Below, in pieces: positions 11,747 through 23,042 of a DNA stretch of 64,000 bases; within the stretch, counting starts at the first letter, position 1; every line of letters begins with the position of its first letter. Under the pieces are notes generated by a model. The model had not been told where the DNA came from, ran no database searches, and saw only the letters and a program-made list of their open reading frames with translations. Made by a program: the position numbers and the translations under genes. Source of the stretch: Siphonodentalium dalli (Eukaryota > Mollusca > Scaphopoda > Gadilida > Siphonodentaliidae); assembly GCA_032622095.1 (NCBI GenBank), contig CP136066.1, positions 49,322,911 through 49,386,910 on the forward strand. Direction: 5' to 3'.

Positions 11747-11877
11747 TATAATATACACTATGTGATGTATTAGCATATGTAAAATGTATTTCAGACAAAT
11801 CTACCATCTATGCTGGTCCCAAAATGCCATCCAGAAGAGTGCGGATTATACATTTTACTGTCTGGGTAGCTGCATAG
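11742..11877. repeat. 136-bp flank, left copy (inverted and identical at 45668-45803)
   Basis: Reads into the LTR end TGTAGCG at 11878. Its exact reverse complement follows the LTR end CGCTACA at 45667; I compared all 136 positions and found no difference. Internally it has nested inverted repeats, CTATG...CATAG at the ends and GTAAAATGTAT...ATACATTTTAC inside. It appears to be host DNA adjacent to the element's 3' LTR, duplicated in inverted orientation. Confidence 0.85.
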
Positions 11878-12565
11878 TGTAGCGAATTGTACTCTAGGGG
11901 TATATAGAAACTACAGTTTTATTTCTCTTTTAATGGGAGGACCGTTAATCAAGAATGGAATGGGGTTCATTGTTACCATTGACGCGCTAAGCGATGGAAC
12001 TCCATAATTGTGAATAACTTGGAGTCAGTTATAAGCTCAAAACTTGTTATGTGTGGTGAACTAAATGTAGTCAAGACTAATTATACTTGTTGTGCAAGAA
12101 TGGAAAATAAATAAAGGGAACTACGTGTCATTTAATATAGATCAACTTATACCTTAACTTAAGATAAGACAAAAAAAAAATGCAGTCAAATTGTGACCTA
12201 TTCCCCAGTAGTGTCACAAGTCCAAGTCGAAACTTGTACTATGACCCCACTCGGAATAAGTTAAGATTATTTTATAAATATAATTAGCGGATTTAGAAAT
12301 GTAGGTTCAATCCATTAATAACAGAGAAACGAGCAGCTAAAGCAAAGGGTCTTGCTCACATGGCAAGATAGAGACGACTACCACTGATGGAACCTAACAA
12401 GGATATACCCAGGCTGATGAAAAAAAGGGAGATAACACAAACAAAACTAAAAATTGATGCGATTTATTTTCTATATATATTTGATGATTATTTCTATTTT
12501 GATATGCCGTGACAATATAGTGAGGTGGAGTCTAAATATTAATAAATGAAATCATTCAATAAATA

Positions 12566-12763
12566 TTAAATTATTAAGTGTATCCAGTGGTATAAAGGGC
12601 TAACTGAGTAAGGATCCCTAAGAAATCCCAGCTCGGCAGTCTCCCGGAAATCCAAACTCAGCCGACCCCATGAAAATCGTGGGAGCAACTCATTAAGTTT
12701 ATTTATATAACGGGACATAACTGATTCACCTCTGGGCGTCAAAATATGATCACGGCATAACAA
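12566..12763 (-). CDS. Hypothetical small ORF inside LTR 1 (65 aa)
   Basis: Open in LTR sense, beginning MLCRDHILTPRGESVMSRY. The same frame occurs as 70 aa in LTR 2 (30784-30996) and LTR 3 (39771-39983). Here a one-base deletion near the 3' end (GTGTATCC instead of GTGTTATCC) changes the last residues. Composition looks protein-like (FSWGRLSLDFRETAELGF), but I recognise no domain. Sequence conservation between copies only shows that the LTRs are young, so coding is unproven. Confidence 0.2.
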   Translation of the reverse strand: MLCRDHILTPRGESVMSRYINKLNELLPRFSWGRLSLDFRETAELGFLRDPYSVSPLYHWIHLII

Positions 12764-12845
12764 AAAAACTAAAACTTTTCATCCACCCACCCCAATAATA
12801 ACAAATACATTTATCAAAGTCCACCCCCTTAGTAATAATAAAGCA

Positions 12846-13390
12846 TAACTACCACCTTAATCAAATCCAATGCATACTCAAAAGCAAATTAATTTCATTA
12901 TATCAATTACCCCTTAAACAAATCCAATGTATAACCATAAGCAAAATATTGTATTGTAATAACTACCACCTTAATCAAATCCAATGCATACTCGAAAGCA
13001 AATTATTTCCATTATATCAATTACCCCTTAATCAAATCCAATGTATACTCAAAAGCAAATTATTTCCATTATATCAATTACCCCTTAATCAAATCCAGTG
13101 TGTAACCATAAGCAAAATATTATATTATAATAGCCACCACCTTAATCAAATTCAATGCATACTCAAAAGCAAATTATTTCCATTATATCAATTACCCCTT
13201 AATCAAATCCAATGTATAACCATAAGCAAAATATTATATTATAATAACTACCACCTTAATCAAATTCAATGCATACTCAAAAGCAAATTATTTCCATTAT
13301 ATCAATTACCCCTTAATCAAATCCAATGTATAACCATAAGCAAAATATTATATTATAATAGCTACCACCTTAATCAAATCCAAAAAAATG
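12846..13390. repeat. 114-bp tandem array in LTR 1 (about 4.75 units)
   Basis: Each unit is a dimer of two ~57-bp halves, CTACCACCTTAATCAAATCC... and TTACCCCTTAATCAAATCC.... Unit starts at 12846, 12961, 13132, 13246 and 13360 show one skipped half. The period is a multiple of three, so a repetitive 150-aa frame stays open on plus, antisense to the LTR. I regard that frame as a by-product. Confidence 0.9.
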
Positions 13391-13627
13391 TAAGGCAGTG
13401 AAAACTCTATAAACATCGGTCAAAGCAAGAGGACAACACTCGCAGATAACCAGTTATATACCAGCATTAATGGACCATGATATAATTCAGAGCGTCGTGT
13501 TTATTTGAGTTAGTCAGACTCTTCAGTATAATCGGTCGTGTATGAAACACGGGGCAAGAATACGTACATAGACGCATTTGAACATGAATTATTTACTGTT
13601 TGGAAAAACAACAACAACAATAAAGAG

Positions 13628-14490
13628 CGTTGTCTCAGTAAGGTAGTAAGCCTCGAAAATATTGTTTGATAATTGTGTCAAACAACGTCGGATTACGTTT
13701 ACAAAGAAACATTTGAATTATTTCCTGTTTGGGAAAACAACAATAAAGAGCGTTTTTTACGCAAGGTAATAAGGCTCGAAAATATGGTTTGATAATTGTA
13801 TCAAACAACGTCGGATTTCGTTTACAAAGAAACATTTAGACTTGAATTATTTCCTGTTTGGGAAAACAACAACAATAAAGAGCGTTGTTTACGCAAGGTA
13901 ATAAGGCTCGAAAATATGGTTTGATAATTGTATCAAACAACGTCGGATTTCGTTTACAAAGAAACATTTAGACTTGAATTATTTCCTGTTTGGGAAAACA
14001 ACAACAATAAAGAGCGTTGTTTCCGCAAGGTAATAAGGCTCGAAAATATGGTTTGATAATTGTATCAAACAACGTCGGATTTCGTTTACAAAGAAACATT
14101 TAGACTTGAATTATTTCCTGTTTGGGAAAACAACAACAATAAAGAGCGTTGTTTACGCAAGGTAATAAGGCTCGAAAATATGGTTTGATAATTGTATCAA
14201 ACAACGTCGGATTTCGTTTACAAAGAAACATTTAGACTTGAATTATTTCCTGTTTGGGAAAACAACAACAATAAAGAGCGTTGTTTCCGCAAGGTAATAA
14301 GGCTCGAAAATATGGTTTGATAATTGTATCAAACAACGTCGGATTTCGTTTACAAAGAAACATTTAGACTTGAATTATTTCCTGTTTGGGAAAACAACAA
14401 CAATAAAGAGCGTGGTTTCCGCAAGGTAATAAGGCTCGAAAATATGGTTTGATAATTGTATCAAACAACGTCGGATTTCGTTTACAAGGA
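13628..14490. repeat. 132-bp tandem array in LTR 1 (about 6.5 units)
   Basis: GCAAGGTAAT anchors lie at 13761, 13893, 14025, 14157, 14289 and 14421, giving an exact 132-bp period. Each unit has a perfect hairpin GTTTGATA-(4 nt)-TATCAAAC. In LTRs 2 and 3 the typical unit is 123 bp; the longer form here adds a TAGACT-containing 6-mer and an extra AAC. Confidence 0.9.
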
Positions 14491-14529
14491 AACAACAGAG
14501 CGTGATATCTAATTGAGCTAATAAGAGAC

Positions 14530-16367
14530 ATCATACACGTTTATTTGACATAAAATTTATCATAATTCCACAACTGCTTGCTTTTAACATTAGAACCATA
14601 ATACAAGTTATTTGACATATAATTTATCATAATTCCACAACTGCTTGCTTTTATCTTGGCTAAATTTTTGGGGCCGTATTTACCCAAATACCATACCAGA
14701 ATAGAAATGACATTTTTACAAATGTACGTGGTTCGTATCACACACGATTTTCGTTACTTCCGGTATATGTTATTTCGGCGTGGCGCGAAATTTCCCAATG
14801 ATAATGTAAACAGAAATGGGAGGTAATTCTATTTGAGAATATTAGAAATATCATACAAGTTATTCGACATATAATTGATCAGAATTCCACAAACTGCTCG
14901 CTAATATCTTGGCTAAATTTTGGGGCCGCATTTACCAAACAATACCGGATCAGAAATGACATCTTTACAAATGCACGTGGTTCGCATCACACACGATTTT
15001 CGATACTTCCGGTATATGTTATTTCGGCGTGGCGCGAAATTTCCCAACGATAATGTAAACAGAAATGGGAGGTAATTCTATTTGAGAATATTAGAAATAT
15101 CATACAAGTTATTCGACATATAATTGATCAGAATTCCACAAACTGCTCGCTAATATCTTGGCTAAATTTTGGGGCCGCATTTACCAAACAATACCGGATC
15201 AGAAATGACATCTTTTCAAATGCACGTGGTTCGCATCACACACGATTTTCGATACTTCCGGTATATGTTATTTCGGCGTGGCGCGAAATTTCCCAACGAT
15301 AATGTAAACAGAAATGGGAGGTAATTCTATTTGAGAATATTAGAAATATCATACAAGTTATTCGACATATAATTGATCAGAATTCCACAAACTGCTCGCT
15401 AATATTTTGGCTAAATTTTGGGGCCGCATTTACCAAACAATACCGGATCAGAAATGACATCTTTTCAAATGCACGTGGTTCGCATCACACACGATTTTCG
15501 ATACTTCCGGTATATGTTATTTCGGCGTGGCGCGAAATTTCCCAACGATAATGTAAACAGAAATGGGAGGTAATTCTATTTGAGAATATTAGAAATATCA
15601 TACAAGTTATTCGACATATAATTGATCAGAATTCCACAAACTGCTCGCTAATATCTTGGCTAAATTTTGGGGCCGCATTTACCAAACAATACCGGATCAG
15701 AAATGACATCTTTTCAAATGCACGTGGTTCGCATCACACACGATTTTCGATACTTCCGGTATATGTTATTTCGGCGTGGCGCGAAATTTCCCAACGATAA
15801 TGTAAACAGAAATGGGAGGTAATTCTATTTGAGAATATTAGAAATATCATACAAGTTATTCGACATATAATTGATCAGAATTCCACAAACTGCTCGCTAA
15901 TATCTTGGCTAAATTTTGGGGCCGCATTTACCAAACAATACCGGATCAGAAATGACATCTTTTCAAATGCACGTGGTTCGCATCACACACGATTTTCGAT
16001 ACTTCCGGTATATGTTATTTCGGCGTGGCGCGAAATTTCCCAACGATAATGTAAACAGAAATGGGAGGTAATTCTATTTGAGAATATTAGAAATATCATA
16101 CAAGTTATTCGACATATAATTGATCAGAATTCCACAAACTGCTCGCTAATATCTTGGCTAAATTTTGGGGCCGCATTTACCAAACAATACCGGATCAGAA
16201 ATGACATCTTTTCAAATGCACGTGGTTCGCATCACACACGATTTTCGATACTTCCGGTATATGTTATTTCGGCGTGGCGCGAAATTTCCCAACGATAATG
16301 TAAACAGAACTGGGAGGTAATTCTATTTGAGAATATTAGAAATATCATACAAGTTATTCGACATATA
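14530..16367. repeat. 249-bp satellite-like array in LTR 1 (7 units)
   Basis: The anchor TTCGGCGTGGCGCG falls at 14774, 15023, 15272, 15521, 15770, 16019 and 16268, exactly 249 bp apart. Two shorter degenerate half-units precede it (14540-14740). On the LTR sense strand each unit carries TTTCGCGCC (E2F consensus), ACCGGAAGT (ETS consensus) and CACGTG (E-box). Near-identity between units points to recent amplification or homogenisation. Confidence 0.95.
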
Positions 16368-17599
16368 GACTCATCGCATCCTTCCGTTTGAGTAATATAT
16401 AACTTTTAACAACAAATGTCAAAAAGGGGTGACAAAGCAGACCCGTCCATAAAATTCAATTTTTCCACACCCCTGTACTCATCGTAGTTGTCTATTCTAT
16501 CAGATTTTGTATAAACTAAATAAAATAACAAACTAAAGAAGGCTGGCATGCAATAATAATGACCTTAAGAGATGATAGTGGTGCTGGTGCAGGAAGAGAG
16601 TAATTTTGCCGCCAACGACGATGAGTACAGTAAATTTACATATGGTTTAATGACAATGTTTTCGAGGAATTCTGTGATGAGTCTAAATTCTCGATTGAAC
16701 AGATTTATGAATATGGTCTCAACCTTTGTTTGACGATATGCGTAAGTAAGATAAATTGACAACTGGACAGCGACGCCCTACGTTAGTCCAAAATTACAGT
16801 CATACCATGGCCCAGTGTCGCGACGATATTCCGTTCCCCATTGACACGTGTTTTATACTTAACAACGTCCGATATAGAAGTTTATGCCAGATATACATCG
16901 GTGGCTAGGGTACACCATTAGTATAGCGTAATATTATCGCGTTTGTAATGGTTATGAATATCAATTAACGCAGGGAATTATTTCAAGCGCGAATACATTC
17001 GGACAAGACAAATTAGCTTGGAAAATTAACTTGGTCGAACATGGAAAATTAAATAAAAATATTGTCATCTCCCCGAAACTCACGAAATAATTGCCACCCC
17101 CACCCCCCTAAGAAGAAGTTTTAGCAACACATACCTTAGTCTTTGGAAATTCAAGTCAACTGCCGATTCACTAGAAATATTTTCCTAAATAGCGCTTCAC
17201 TGACCTTTGCGAGCCAATCGTAAATTACATGGGTTCACCCGAGATTCCTGTTGTCAATCACCGTGAGTGAACGACGCCTCACAAGCTATCGTTCAACTGA
17301 GCGTGCATTCACCCGTGAATTAATGATTGATCTCGTCTGACCACTTTGATGCGACAAATTAAAGATGTTTAGTCAATTCTCGCTCGAATATTTAAAGAGA
17401 CAATTACCTTTCCGATTTAATGCGACAACCCATGTTTAAAGAGCCTTCACTGATTTACAATACAATTGACACAAGGCAGAATTGTTACACCACCCTCACC
17501 CCTCCGGGACGTCGTCCTCGTCGTTCAAAATATGACATCAATCGAATGACAGAAAGAACGATAGAACAAAACAACAAAAGTGTCATTGATCTGGTGGCA
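16368..17599 (-). other. Unique 5' part of LTR 1
   Basis: Non-repetitive U3-like sequence, kept nearly identical in LTR 2 (25300-26520) and LTR 3 (43735-44875). A 65-aa frame (16762-16565 minus, beginning MSIYLTYAYRQTKVE) is open in all three copies, but it resembles nothing I know. Confidence 0.5.
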
Positions 17600-17613
17600 C
17601 TTTATCTTCATCC
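17600..17613 (-). other. Polypurine tract of copy 1
   Basis: On the minus strand, GGATGAAGATAAAG directly precedes the LTR start TGCCACC. Twelve of 14 bases are purines. This is the expected plus-strand primer position for an LTR retroelement. About 110 bp of 3' UTR separates it from the pol stop. Confidence 0.65.
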
Positions 17614-17726
17614 TATATAGTTGATGTATCATAAAAGGTTCCAGAGTTGTATAATGAAGGCATATAACACTTCTTCCTTGTGACTCCGTATAATTAGACC
17701 CTGAAATAAAGGCAATATATTAATTC

Positions 17727-20700
17727 TCAGGGAACAAAATCATCCAACCATCTTGGTTTCCTAACTTCTCGCCCAACTCGTGTTCTTCTGGGAGAGAGAC
17801 TACTAATATCCCAATCGTCTATAATTTGAGGTGGTATTTCATCAGAACTTTCATTAGATATGGATGCATCATCTAACATTGCCCCCTGAACCTCCGATTC
17901 TTCTTGATGAGATGGTTCAATATACTTTCTTAATCTGTTAAAATGAATAACTTTTTCTTTCCTTGGTCCAACTTTCACAATATAATTTATATCTGATAAT
18001 TTCTTTATGATCTTAAAGGGCCCATGCCAGAATGTGGTTAATTTGGGTGATCGACCTTTTTTAGTAGCCGGTGTAAATAGCCAAACCTGATCTCCTTCTA
18101 TTAAGGGCTTCCCAAAAATCTTCTGATCATAAAATTGTTTTCTCCTGCATAACTCTTTCTGTGTATTTTTAAACACCAATTCTCCTAGAGCCTGATGAAC
18201 TCTACGAAGGTTTTGTAAGTACGGACCCACAGACTCATTTGTTGTTTGGGGTGTTTTAGTGAACATGGTGAGGGGAATATTAATCTCTCTCCCGAACATC
18301 AAGCGATTTGGGGATACACCAGTAGTTTCGTGTTCGGAACTACGGTATGCCATCAATAATAATGGAAGGTAAACATCCCGATCTGATTGTTTATCATTTA
18401 TAAAAGCTGACATCATTTTAAGTAAAGTGCGATTAAAACGTTCCACCTGTCCATCACTTTGCGGGTGATATGCAGTGGTTCTTGTTTTAGAAATTCCAAA
18501 ACATTGACATAGCTGTTGCACTAACAGCGATTCAAAATTTGTACCTTGGTCACTATGTAAATGCTTCGGAATTCCATATCTTGAGCAGAAATCTATTAAG
18601 CAATCAATAATGACCACCGCTTGTTGATTAGGCAATGGATATGCTTCGACAAATTTGGTATAATAATCAGTGATTAAAAGAATATATTTGTTGCCCGTTT
18701 CTGTAACAGGTAAAGGACCAAGAACGTCCATAGCTATGCGTTCTAATGGTTCTCTGGGGACATCTATTTTAAGTGGAGCTCTCATGGATTTTGTTCCTGG
18801 TTTCCGTCTTTGACAGGATGGACAACAAAGAATAAAATCCTTGGTATCTGTGCTGATACCATGCCAGTGACATGACTGCAAAATCTTACTCATTGTTTTC
18901 CGCACTCCCAAATGGCCACCAGTTATTATACTGTGGGCAGATTTTAAGACTTTCTGTTTCAAATCCGTCGGTACAACCCATAACAATTTCGTCTCTTTCA
19001 GCTTTTCATCATACCATATTCTATATAACATGTTATTTTCAAAGGTATAACTATTCCAATTTCGTAAATAGTATCGCAGCTGAGGAGAGTGCTCGGCTAT
19101 AAAGTCAGCATTGGGCTTATCTTTGAATGTTTTTAATATAGAGATGAACTTACCAATGATGTTGTCGTTGTTCTGCGCCTTCTGGATGTTGTCGTCATCA
19201 CTTACCACATCTACTACATTAATGGGGATCCGGCTTAATGCATCTGCATTGCGATGTTGGGTGCCAGGACGGTGTTGAACTGTAAAATCAAATTCACTTA
19301 ATATTTCGAACCACCTAGCCATCTGCCCATTCGGTTCTTTGAATTTAAGTAGCCATTGGAGGGACCCATGATCTGTCCTGAGAAGGAACTTCCTCCCGAG
19401 CAGATATGGCCTATAATATTTGAGACATTTGATAATTGCTAACAATTCTTTCCGGGTCGTACTATAATTTTTCTCCGGTTTAGAATGTATCTTGCTAAAA
19501 TATGATATTACTCGTTCCTTTCCATCAATATTTTGCGATAATATCCCCCCAGAAGCTACGTCACTAGCATCAGTATCTAATATGAATGAATGATTAAAAT
19601 CAGGATAGGCTAAGACATCGGAACCACACAAACATTCTTTTAATTGTTGAAAGGATGTTTCTTGAGCTGGTCCCCATTGAAATTTTACATCTTTCTTAGT
19701 CAAATCATGTAATGGAGATGACATAGCAGAGAAATTCTTAATGAATTTCCTGTAGTAGGAACACAATCCTACAAAACCCCTAACCGTGGTGATATTATGT
19801 GGTCTAGGCCAATTTTGGATTTTGTCAATTTTCTTAGGGTCGGGGTGTATTCCATGCTCATCAATGATATGACCGAGATACTCCACTTTCGTTTGGCAGA
19901 AATGACATTTTTCTGGGTTTAATTTTAAACCAGCATTCTTAAGGCAATCTAGAACTATTTTAATACGTTCTAATTGTTGTTTAAACGATGAACTATATAC
20001 AATTATATCGTCTAAATAAACTAGGCATACGTTCCAATGTAAGCCCTTCAATACAATCTCCATGAGACGTTCAAAAGTGCTGGGGGCATTACATAATCCA
20101 AAGGCTAAAACCTTAAAATTATATAATGATGTACCCGTCGTAAAGGCAGTGATTTCCCGGGAATTCTCATCCAATTCTACCTGCCAGTATCCAGAAGATA
20201 AATCCAACGTAGAGAACCACTTTGAGCCAGAAAGAGTGTCTAAAGTTTCATCTATTCTTGGTAACGGAAATGCATCTTTCTTAGTGATATTATTAAGGGC
20301 CCTATAATCGATACAAAAACGATATTTTCCACTTTTCTTTTTAACCAATACAATAGGGGCAGCCCAGGGGCTCAGTGATGGTTCAATAATATCATGTTGT
20401 AACATTTCATCAACTAATCTATCTGCCTCCTGCTTTTTGAAAGCAGGAAGTCTATAAGCCCTTTTGCGAATCGGTGTATGGCCCTGTATATCAATGTGAT
20501 GTTTTAAAATATTTGTTCTACCAAAGTCACCTTCAAACTGGCTAAAGCTGTCATGGTAATCTGTCATTAAATTAGTAAAATGTTTTTGTCGATGTTGATT
20601 TAAATTTTGGACAGATCTTGCCATCATATCATCCCAAGCTGTTGGGCTAACATCATCTCCCAACTCAAGTGGTTCACTGGCTTCCTGTAAAAGACTAACT

Positions 20701-22199
20701 GTAGTATTATGACAAACAGTATAAGGTGAATAAGATAAATTAATTAATCTTATTGGAAGTTTTGAAAACTGATTACGAGAACACAATGTGCGGGCTGATA
20801 TTATATCAGCATCAATAGGAATTGATTCTAAAATAAAACATTGGCAATCATTATGAACAGTTCCATCAACATAAGCTTCAGTTAAAATTTCAGATCTTGG
20901 TGGTATATGAACATCATCAAAAAGTTTCACACTTAATGGGATGACCGAATTTTCAATAGACATATCAATACTTGCATCTTTGAAAGTACACCGACCGGTG
21001 CCATAATCAATTTGAATCTTATTTCCAAAGAAGAAATCATGTCCAAGTATACCATCCAGGTCAATTTGAACAATAAAAAATCTAACTGTGACAGTCTTCT
21101 GTTCAAATCGAACGGGCAATTCTATCATGCCATAGACTTTTACTTCATTGGAAGTAATACCCATCAACGGCACCTCATATGGTTTGATTTTTTTCTTGAA
21201 TCTTTTTGGTAAAGACTCATAGAATTTTAGATTAATGAGGCTAACAGCAGACCCACTGTCCACTAAAAATTTACATTTCTTCTTGCCAATTCGTCCATTC
21301 AGAGTTGCTTTCCCTACTACTTGCTGGTTATCACCAGTCTCTAACTCTATATTATCCGCAGAAGTTACAGTTCTAACAGGAATTTCAACATTTGCATGGA
21401 AATGACCATTGTACAATGGTTGTTGTTGCATTTGTTGTTGCATGGAATCAATTTGTTTCTCAAGATTCTCAAGATCTATTTCCAGCCTATTAGCATGCTC
21501 AATTTCCATCGACGTTTCCATGGGACATATGTTTTGTAAACAGAGCTCTTCCATTGCTATACGCATAGCTTCATTACTATTTTGGGGTTTTGCGCGCCTA
21601 ACCTGTAACTGAATATCAGCATCGTGCAAAGATAATATGAATTGATCTTTGATCAACAAATCCCGATCTTGATCTGAAAAATCCGGGAAAGCTTTCTTTG
21701 CCAGAATGCATAATTGAGTTATGCCTTCTGGAAAAGTTTGATGTTGTAACTGTTCATAATCCCAAAACTGTCTACGGAATAAGGTGACATTTTCTATTGG
21801 AGAAAATCTTTCCTTCAATCCAGATAGTAACTCTGGAAAGTTTACCTTTTGTCGACTGGAGAGAGACATGTAATATTCTAACGCGGAATCTCTGAGCACA
21901 GTAGCAAGTAACTTTGTGGCTTGTTCATTAGTCCAATCATTTAGAGAGACACAACTCTCAAAATGAGCGATCCATAATTCAACGGATGTTTGGCCATCAA
22001 AATTATCTGGCATAACAAACACATTGATATGTGGAGATGGAACATGGTGAATAGATAACTCAGTCTGTACTGACTGGCTATGGGTGTTAATCTTGTTACT
22101 GCGTCGATGTTTCAAATCATTGTTAAATTGTTCAAATTCCTCTATAACTTTTTGAACTCTATCAGAGTTACTATCAAATGATTGGATTAAAGAATTCAT
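17727..22199 (-). CDS. gag-pol: gag2-pol polyprotein of copy 1 (1,490 aa, intact)
   Basis: Single open frame with, in order: a Gag-like domain (about residues 60-225, paralogous to gag1); a Gln-rich linker (~250-262); aspartic protease (DSGSAV at 314, ILGHDF at ~384); reverse transcriptase (~585-800, catalytic YLDD 728-731); RNase H (DTDAS at ~873, TDHGSLQWL ~942); integrase with an HHCC zinc site (H1089, H1096, C1126, C1129), the DD35E triad (D1158, D1217, E1253) and a GPF/Y module (GPF at 1393). There is no chromodomain and no CCHC knuckle. The order PR-RT-RH-IN marks Ty3/gypsy (Metaviridae). It acts in cytoplasmic particles to make cDNA and then integrate it. R1274 stands where copy 2 has Trp, the residue I expect in this integrase region, so activity of copy 1 may be affected. 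The start ATG lies 10 nt after a TTAATTTA stretch; an upstream acceptor suggests a spliced message. Confidence 0.93.
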   Translation of the reverse strand: MNSLIQSFDSNSDRVQKVIEEFEQFNNDLKHRRSNKINTHSQSVQTELSIHHVPSPHINVFVMPDNFDGQTSVELWIAHFESCVSLNDWTNEQATKLLATVLRDSALEYYMSLSSRQKVNFPELLSGLKERFSPIENVTLFRRQFWDYEQLQHQTFPEGITQLCILAKKAFPDFSDQDRDLLIKDQFILSLHDADIQLQVRRAKPQNSNEAMRIAMEELCLQNICPMETSMEIEHANRLEIDLENLEKQIDSMQQQMQQQPLYNGHFHANVEIPVRTVTSADNIELETGDNQQVVGKATLNGRIGKKKCKFLVDSGSAVSLINLKFYESLPKRFKKKIKPYEVPLMGITSNEVKVYGMIELPVRFEQKTVTVRFFIVQIDLDGILGHDFFFGNKIQIDYGTGRCTFKDASIDMSIENSVIPLSVKLFDDVHIPPRSEILTEAYVDGTVHNDCQCFILESIPIDADIISARTLCSRNQFSKLPIRLINLSYSPYTVCHNTTVSLLQEASEPLELGDDVSPTAWDDMMARSVQNLNQHRQKHFTNLMTDYHDSFSQFEGDFGRTNILKHHIDIQGHTPIRKRAYRLPAFKKQEADRLVDEMLQHDIIEPSLSPWAAPIVLVKKKSGKYRFCIDYRALNNITKKDAFPLPRIDETLDTLSGSKWFSTLDLSSGYWQVELDENSREITAFTTGTSLYNFKVLAFGLCNAPSTFERLMEIVLKGLHWNVCLVYLDDIIVYSSSFKQQLERIKIVLDCLKNAGLKLNPEKCHFCQTKVEYLGHIIDEHGIHPDPKKIDKIQNWPRPHNITTVRGFVGLCSYYRKFIKNFSAMSSPLHDLTKKDVKFQWGPAQETSFQQLKECLCGSDVLAYPDFNHSFILDTDASDVASGGILSQNIDGKERVISYFSKIHSKPEKNYSTTRKELLAIIKCLKYYRPYLLGRKFLLRTDHGSLQWLLKFKEPNGQMARWFEILSEFDFTVQHRPGTQHRNADALSRIPINVVDVVSDDDNIQKAQNNDNIIGKFISILKTFKDKPNADFIAEHSPQLRYYLRNWNSYTFENNMLYRIWYDEKLKETKLLWVVPTDLKQKVLKSAHSIITGGHLGVRKTMSKILQSCHWHGISTDTKDFILCCPSCQRRKPGTKSMRAPLKIDVPREPLERIAMDVLGPLPVTETGNKYILLITDYYTKFVEAYPLPNQQAVVIIDCLIDFCSRYGIPKHLHSDQGTNFESLLVQQLCQCFGISKTRTTAYHPQSDGQVERFNRTLLKMMSAFINDKQSDRDVYLPLLLMAYRSSEHETTGVSPNRLMFGREINIPLTMFTKTPQTTNESVGPYLQNLRRVHQALGELVFKNTQKELCRRKQFYDQKIFGKPLIEGDQVWLFTPATKKGRSPKLTTFWHGPFKIIKKLSDINYIVKVGPRKEKVIHFNRLRKYIEPSHQEESEVQGAMLDDASISNESSDEIPPQIIDDWDISSLSPRRTRVGREVRKPRWLDDFVP

Positions 22200-23042
22200 A
22201 TTAAATTAACATTGAGGGGAGAGGGCCATAGAGCAAAAATTCCGATTTGTATTTCATCAACCTGGGTATATATATAAAAGAAACTTAAATACCAATGCAC
22301 AGGTATTGGTTAATGGATAACCGCCCATGACTGTCTCGTGTAAGTGGGTGAACAATAAACACAACACAGGAAATGTGATTTTTCTAAGTAAAAAAACAAA
22401 CAACCAAAAATCCCATTCTGAAATTATTTTCGAGATACGAGGTCTGATTAAGTCACCAGGAAAGAAAAACAGAATAAGAATTACTAAACAACATAACCCA
22501 CTCTCAAGTAATCATCTGGACACTTAAAAAAAACCCAGCAGAATTATGCATACTCAAAGTCTAAAAATAGTAACATCGGCCATCTTGCTCAATAGGCGGG
22601 GCTTAATTTGAGGTTTATAAAATTATATGTCTTCATGAATATCAGAGTGAAATCTACGGAAGTTGTGGCCACTATTGACGGACACACGGATGGACGGGAG
22701 AATTGACAGAACTGACACAACTACATTCATTATACATATATTAAGCAATGCCCATTTAAACCCCTTTCGAACTCAAATAAACCCAGATATCACTGTTTCA
22801 ATATTTATTTAAGTTCATAAAGAGCGTTGTCATAAGTCGATAAAGAAAAACAACTTAAATGTTGCATTGCTATTGTTTTCCCCAACTCTAATGGCGTTAG
22901 AGTCTATAGCTCCCTGCTAAACAGTAGGCTATAAATATTACTCGAAAAACATTACCCCCCTCTAGAATGGTATATTTATCTGGGGATTGCCATTGTAAGA
23001 ATACACATGTATAATAGGTTCATTTATTTATTCAGTCATTCT
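22200..23042 (-). other. Spacer between SGNH and gag2-pol, copy 1
   Basis: An 843-bp non-coding spacer matching 33886-34728. It holds AATAAATAAA just after the SGNH stop, a perfect hairpin (ACTCTAA-5 nt-TTAGAGT), a CAAGATGGCCG element, a 15-bp motif shared with the LTR 123/132-bp array, and an acceptor-like TATATATATACCCAG about 65 nt before the pol ATG. Confidence 0.6.

Larger units (their letters stand above)
11878..17599 (-). repeat. Complete 3' LTR of copy 1 (5,722 bp)
   Basis: On the minus strand it starts TGCCACCAGATCAATGACAC directly after a purine-rich tract and ends GAGTACAATTCGCTACA, so it has the TG...CA ends expected of an LTR. The same end abuts the PBS in copy 2, which confirms orientation. 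An AATAAA signal lies about 40 bp from the 3' end (TTTATT at 11918-11923 on plus). It contains three tandem arrays (114, 132 and 249 bp periods) and unique flanks. At 5.7 kb it is far longer than usual for Ty3/gypsy LTRs. Confidence 0.85.

Noticed and set aside
12400-12430. Hammerhead ribozyme core (CTGATGA) in the LTR
   Set aside because: CTGATGA is followed by poly-A/purine sequence, with no matching stem II and GAAA arrangement that I can draw.
12949-13401. 150-aa repetitive frame (and similar frames at 30089-30598 and 40169-40450)
   Set aside because: It is open only because the 114-bp period is a multiple of three; it is antisense to the LTR and made of the tandem unit.
14750-16367. CRISPR-like array
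   Set aside because: The 249-bp units are contiguous with no unique spacers, and the context is eukaryotic.
17420-17620. 66-aa frame (MRQPMFKEPSL...) as a conserved gene
   Set aside because: Antisense to the LTR 5' end and conserved only because both LTRs are; its ends change at each junction.
17727-18000. Chromodomain at the integrase C-terminus
   Set aside because: After the GPF/Y module there is only a short acidic and basic tail; no chromodomain pattern is seen.
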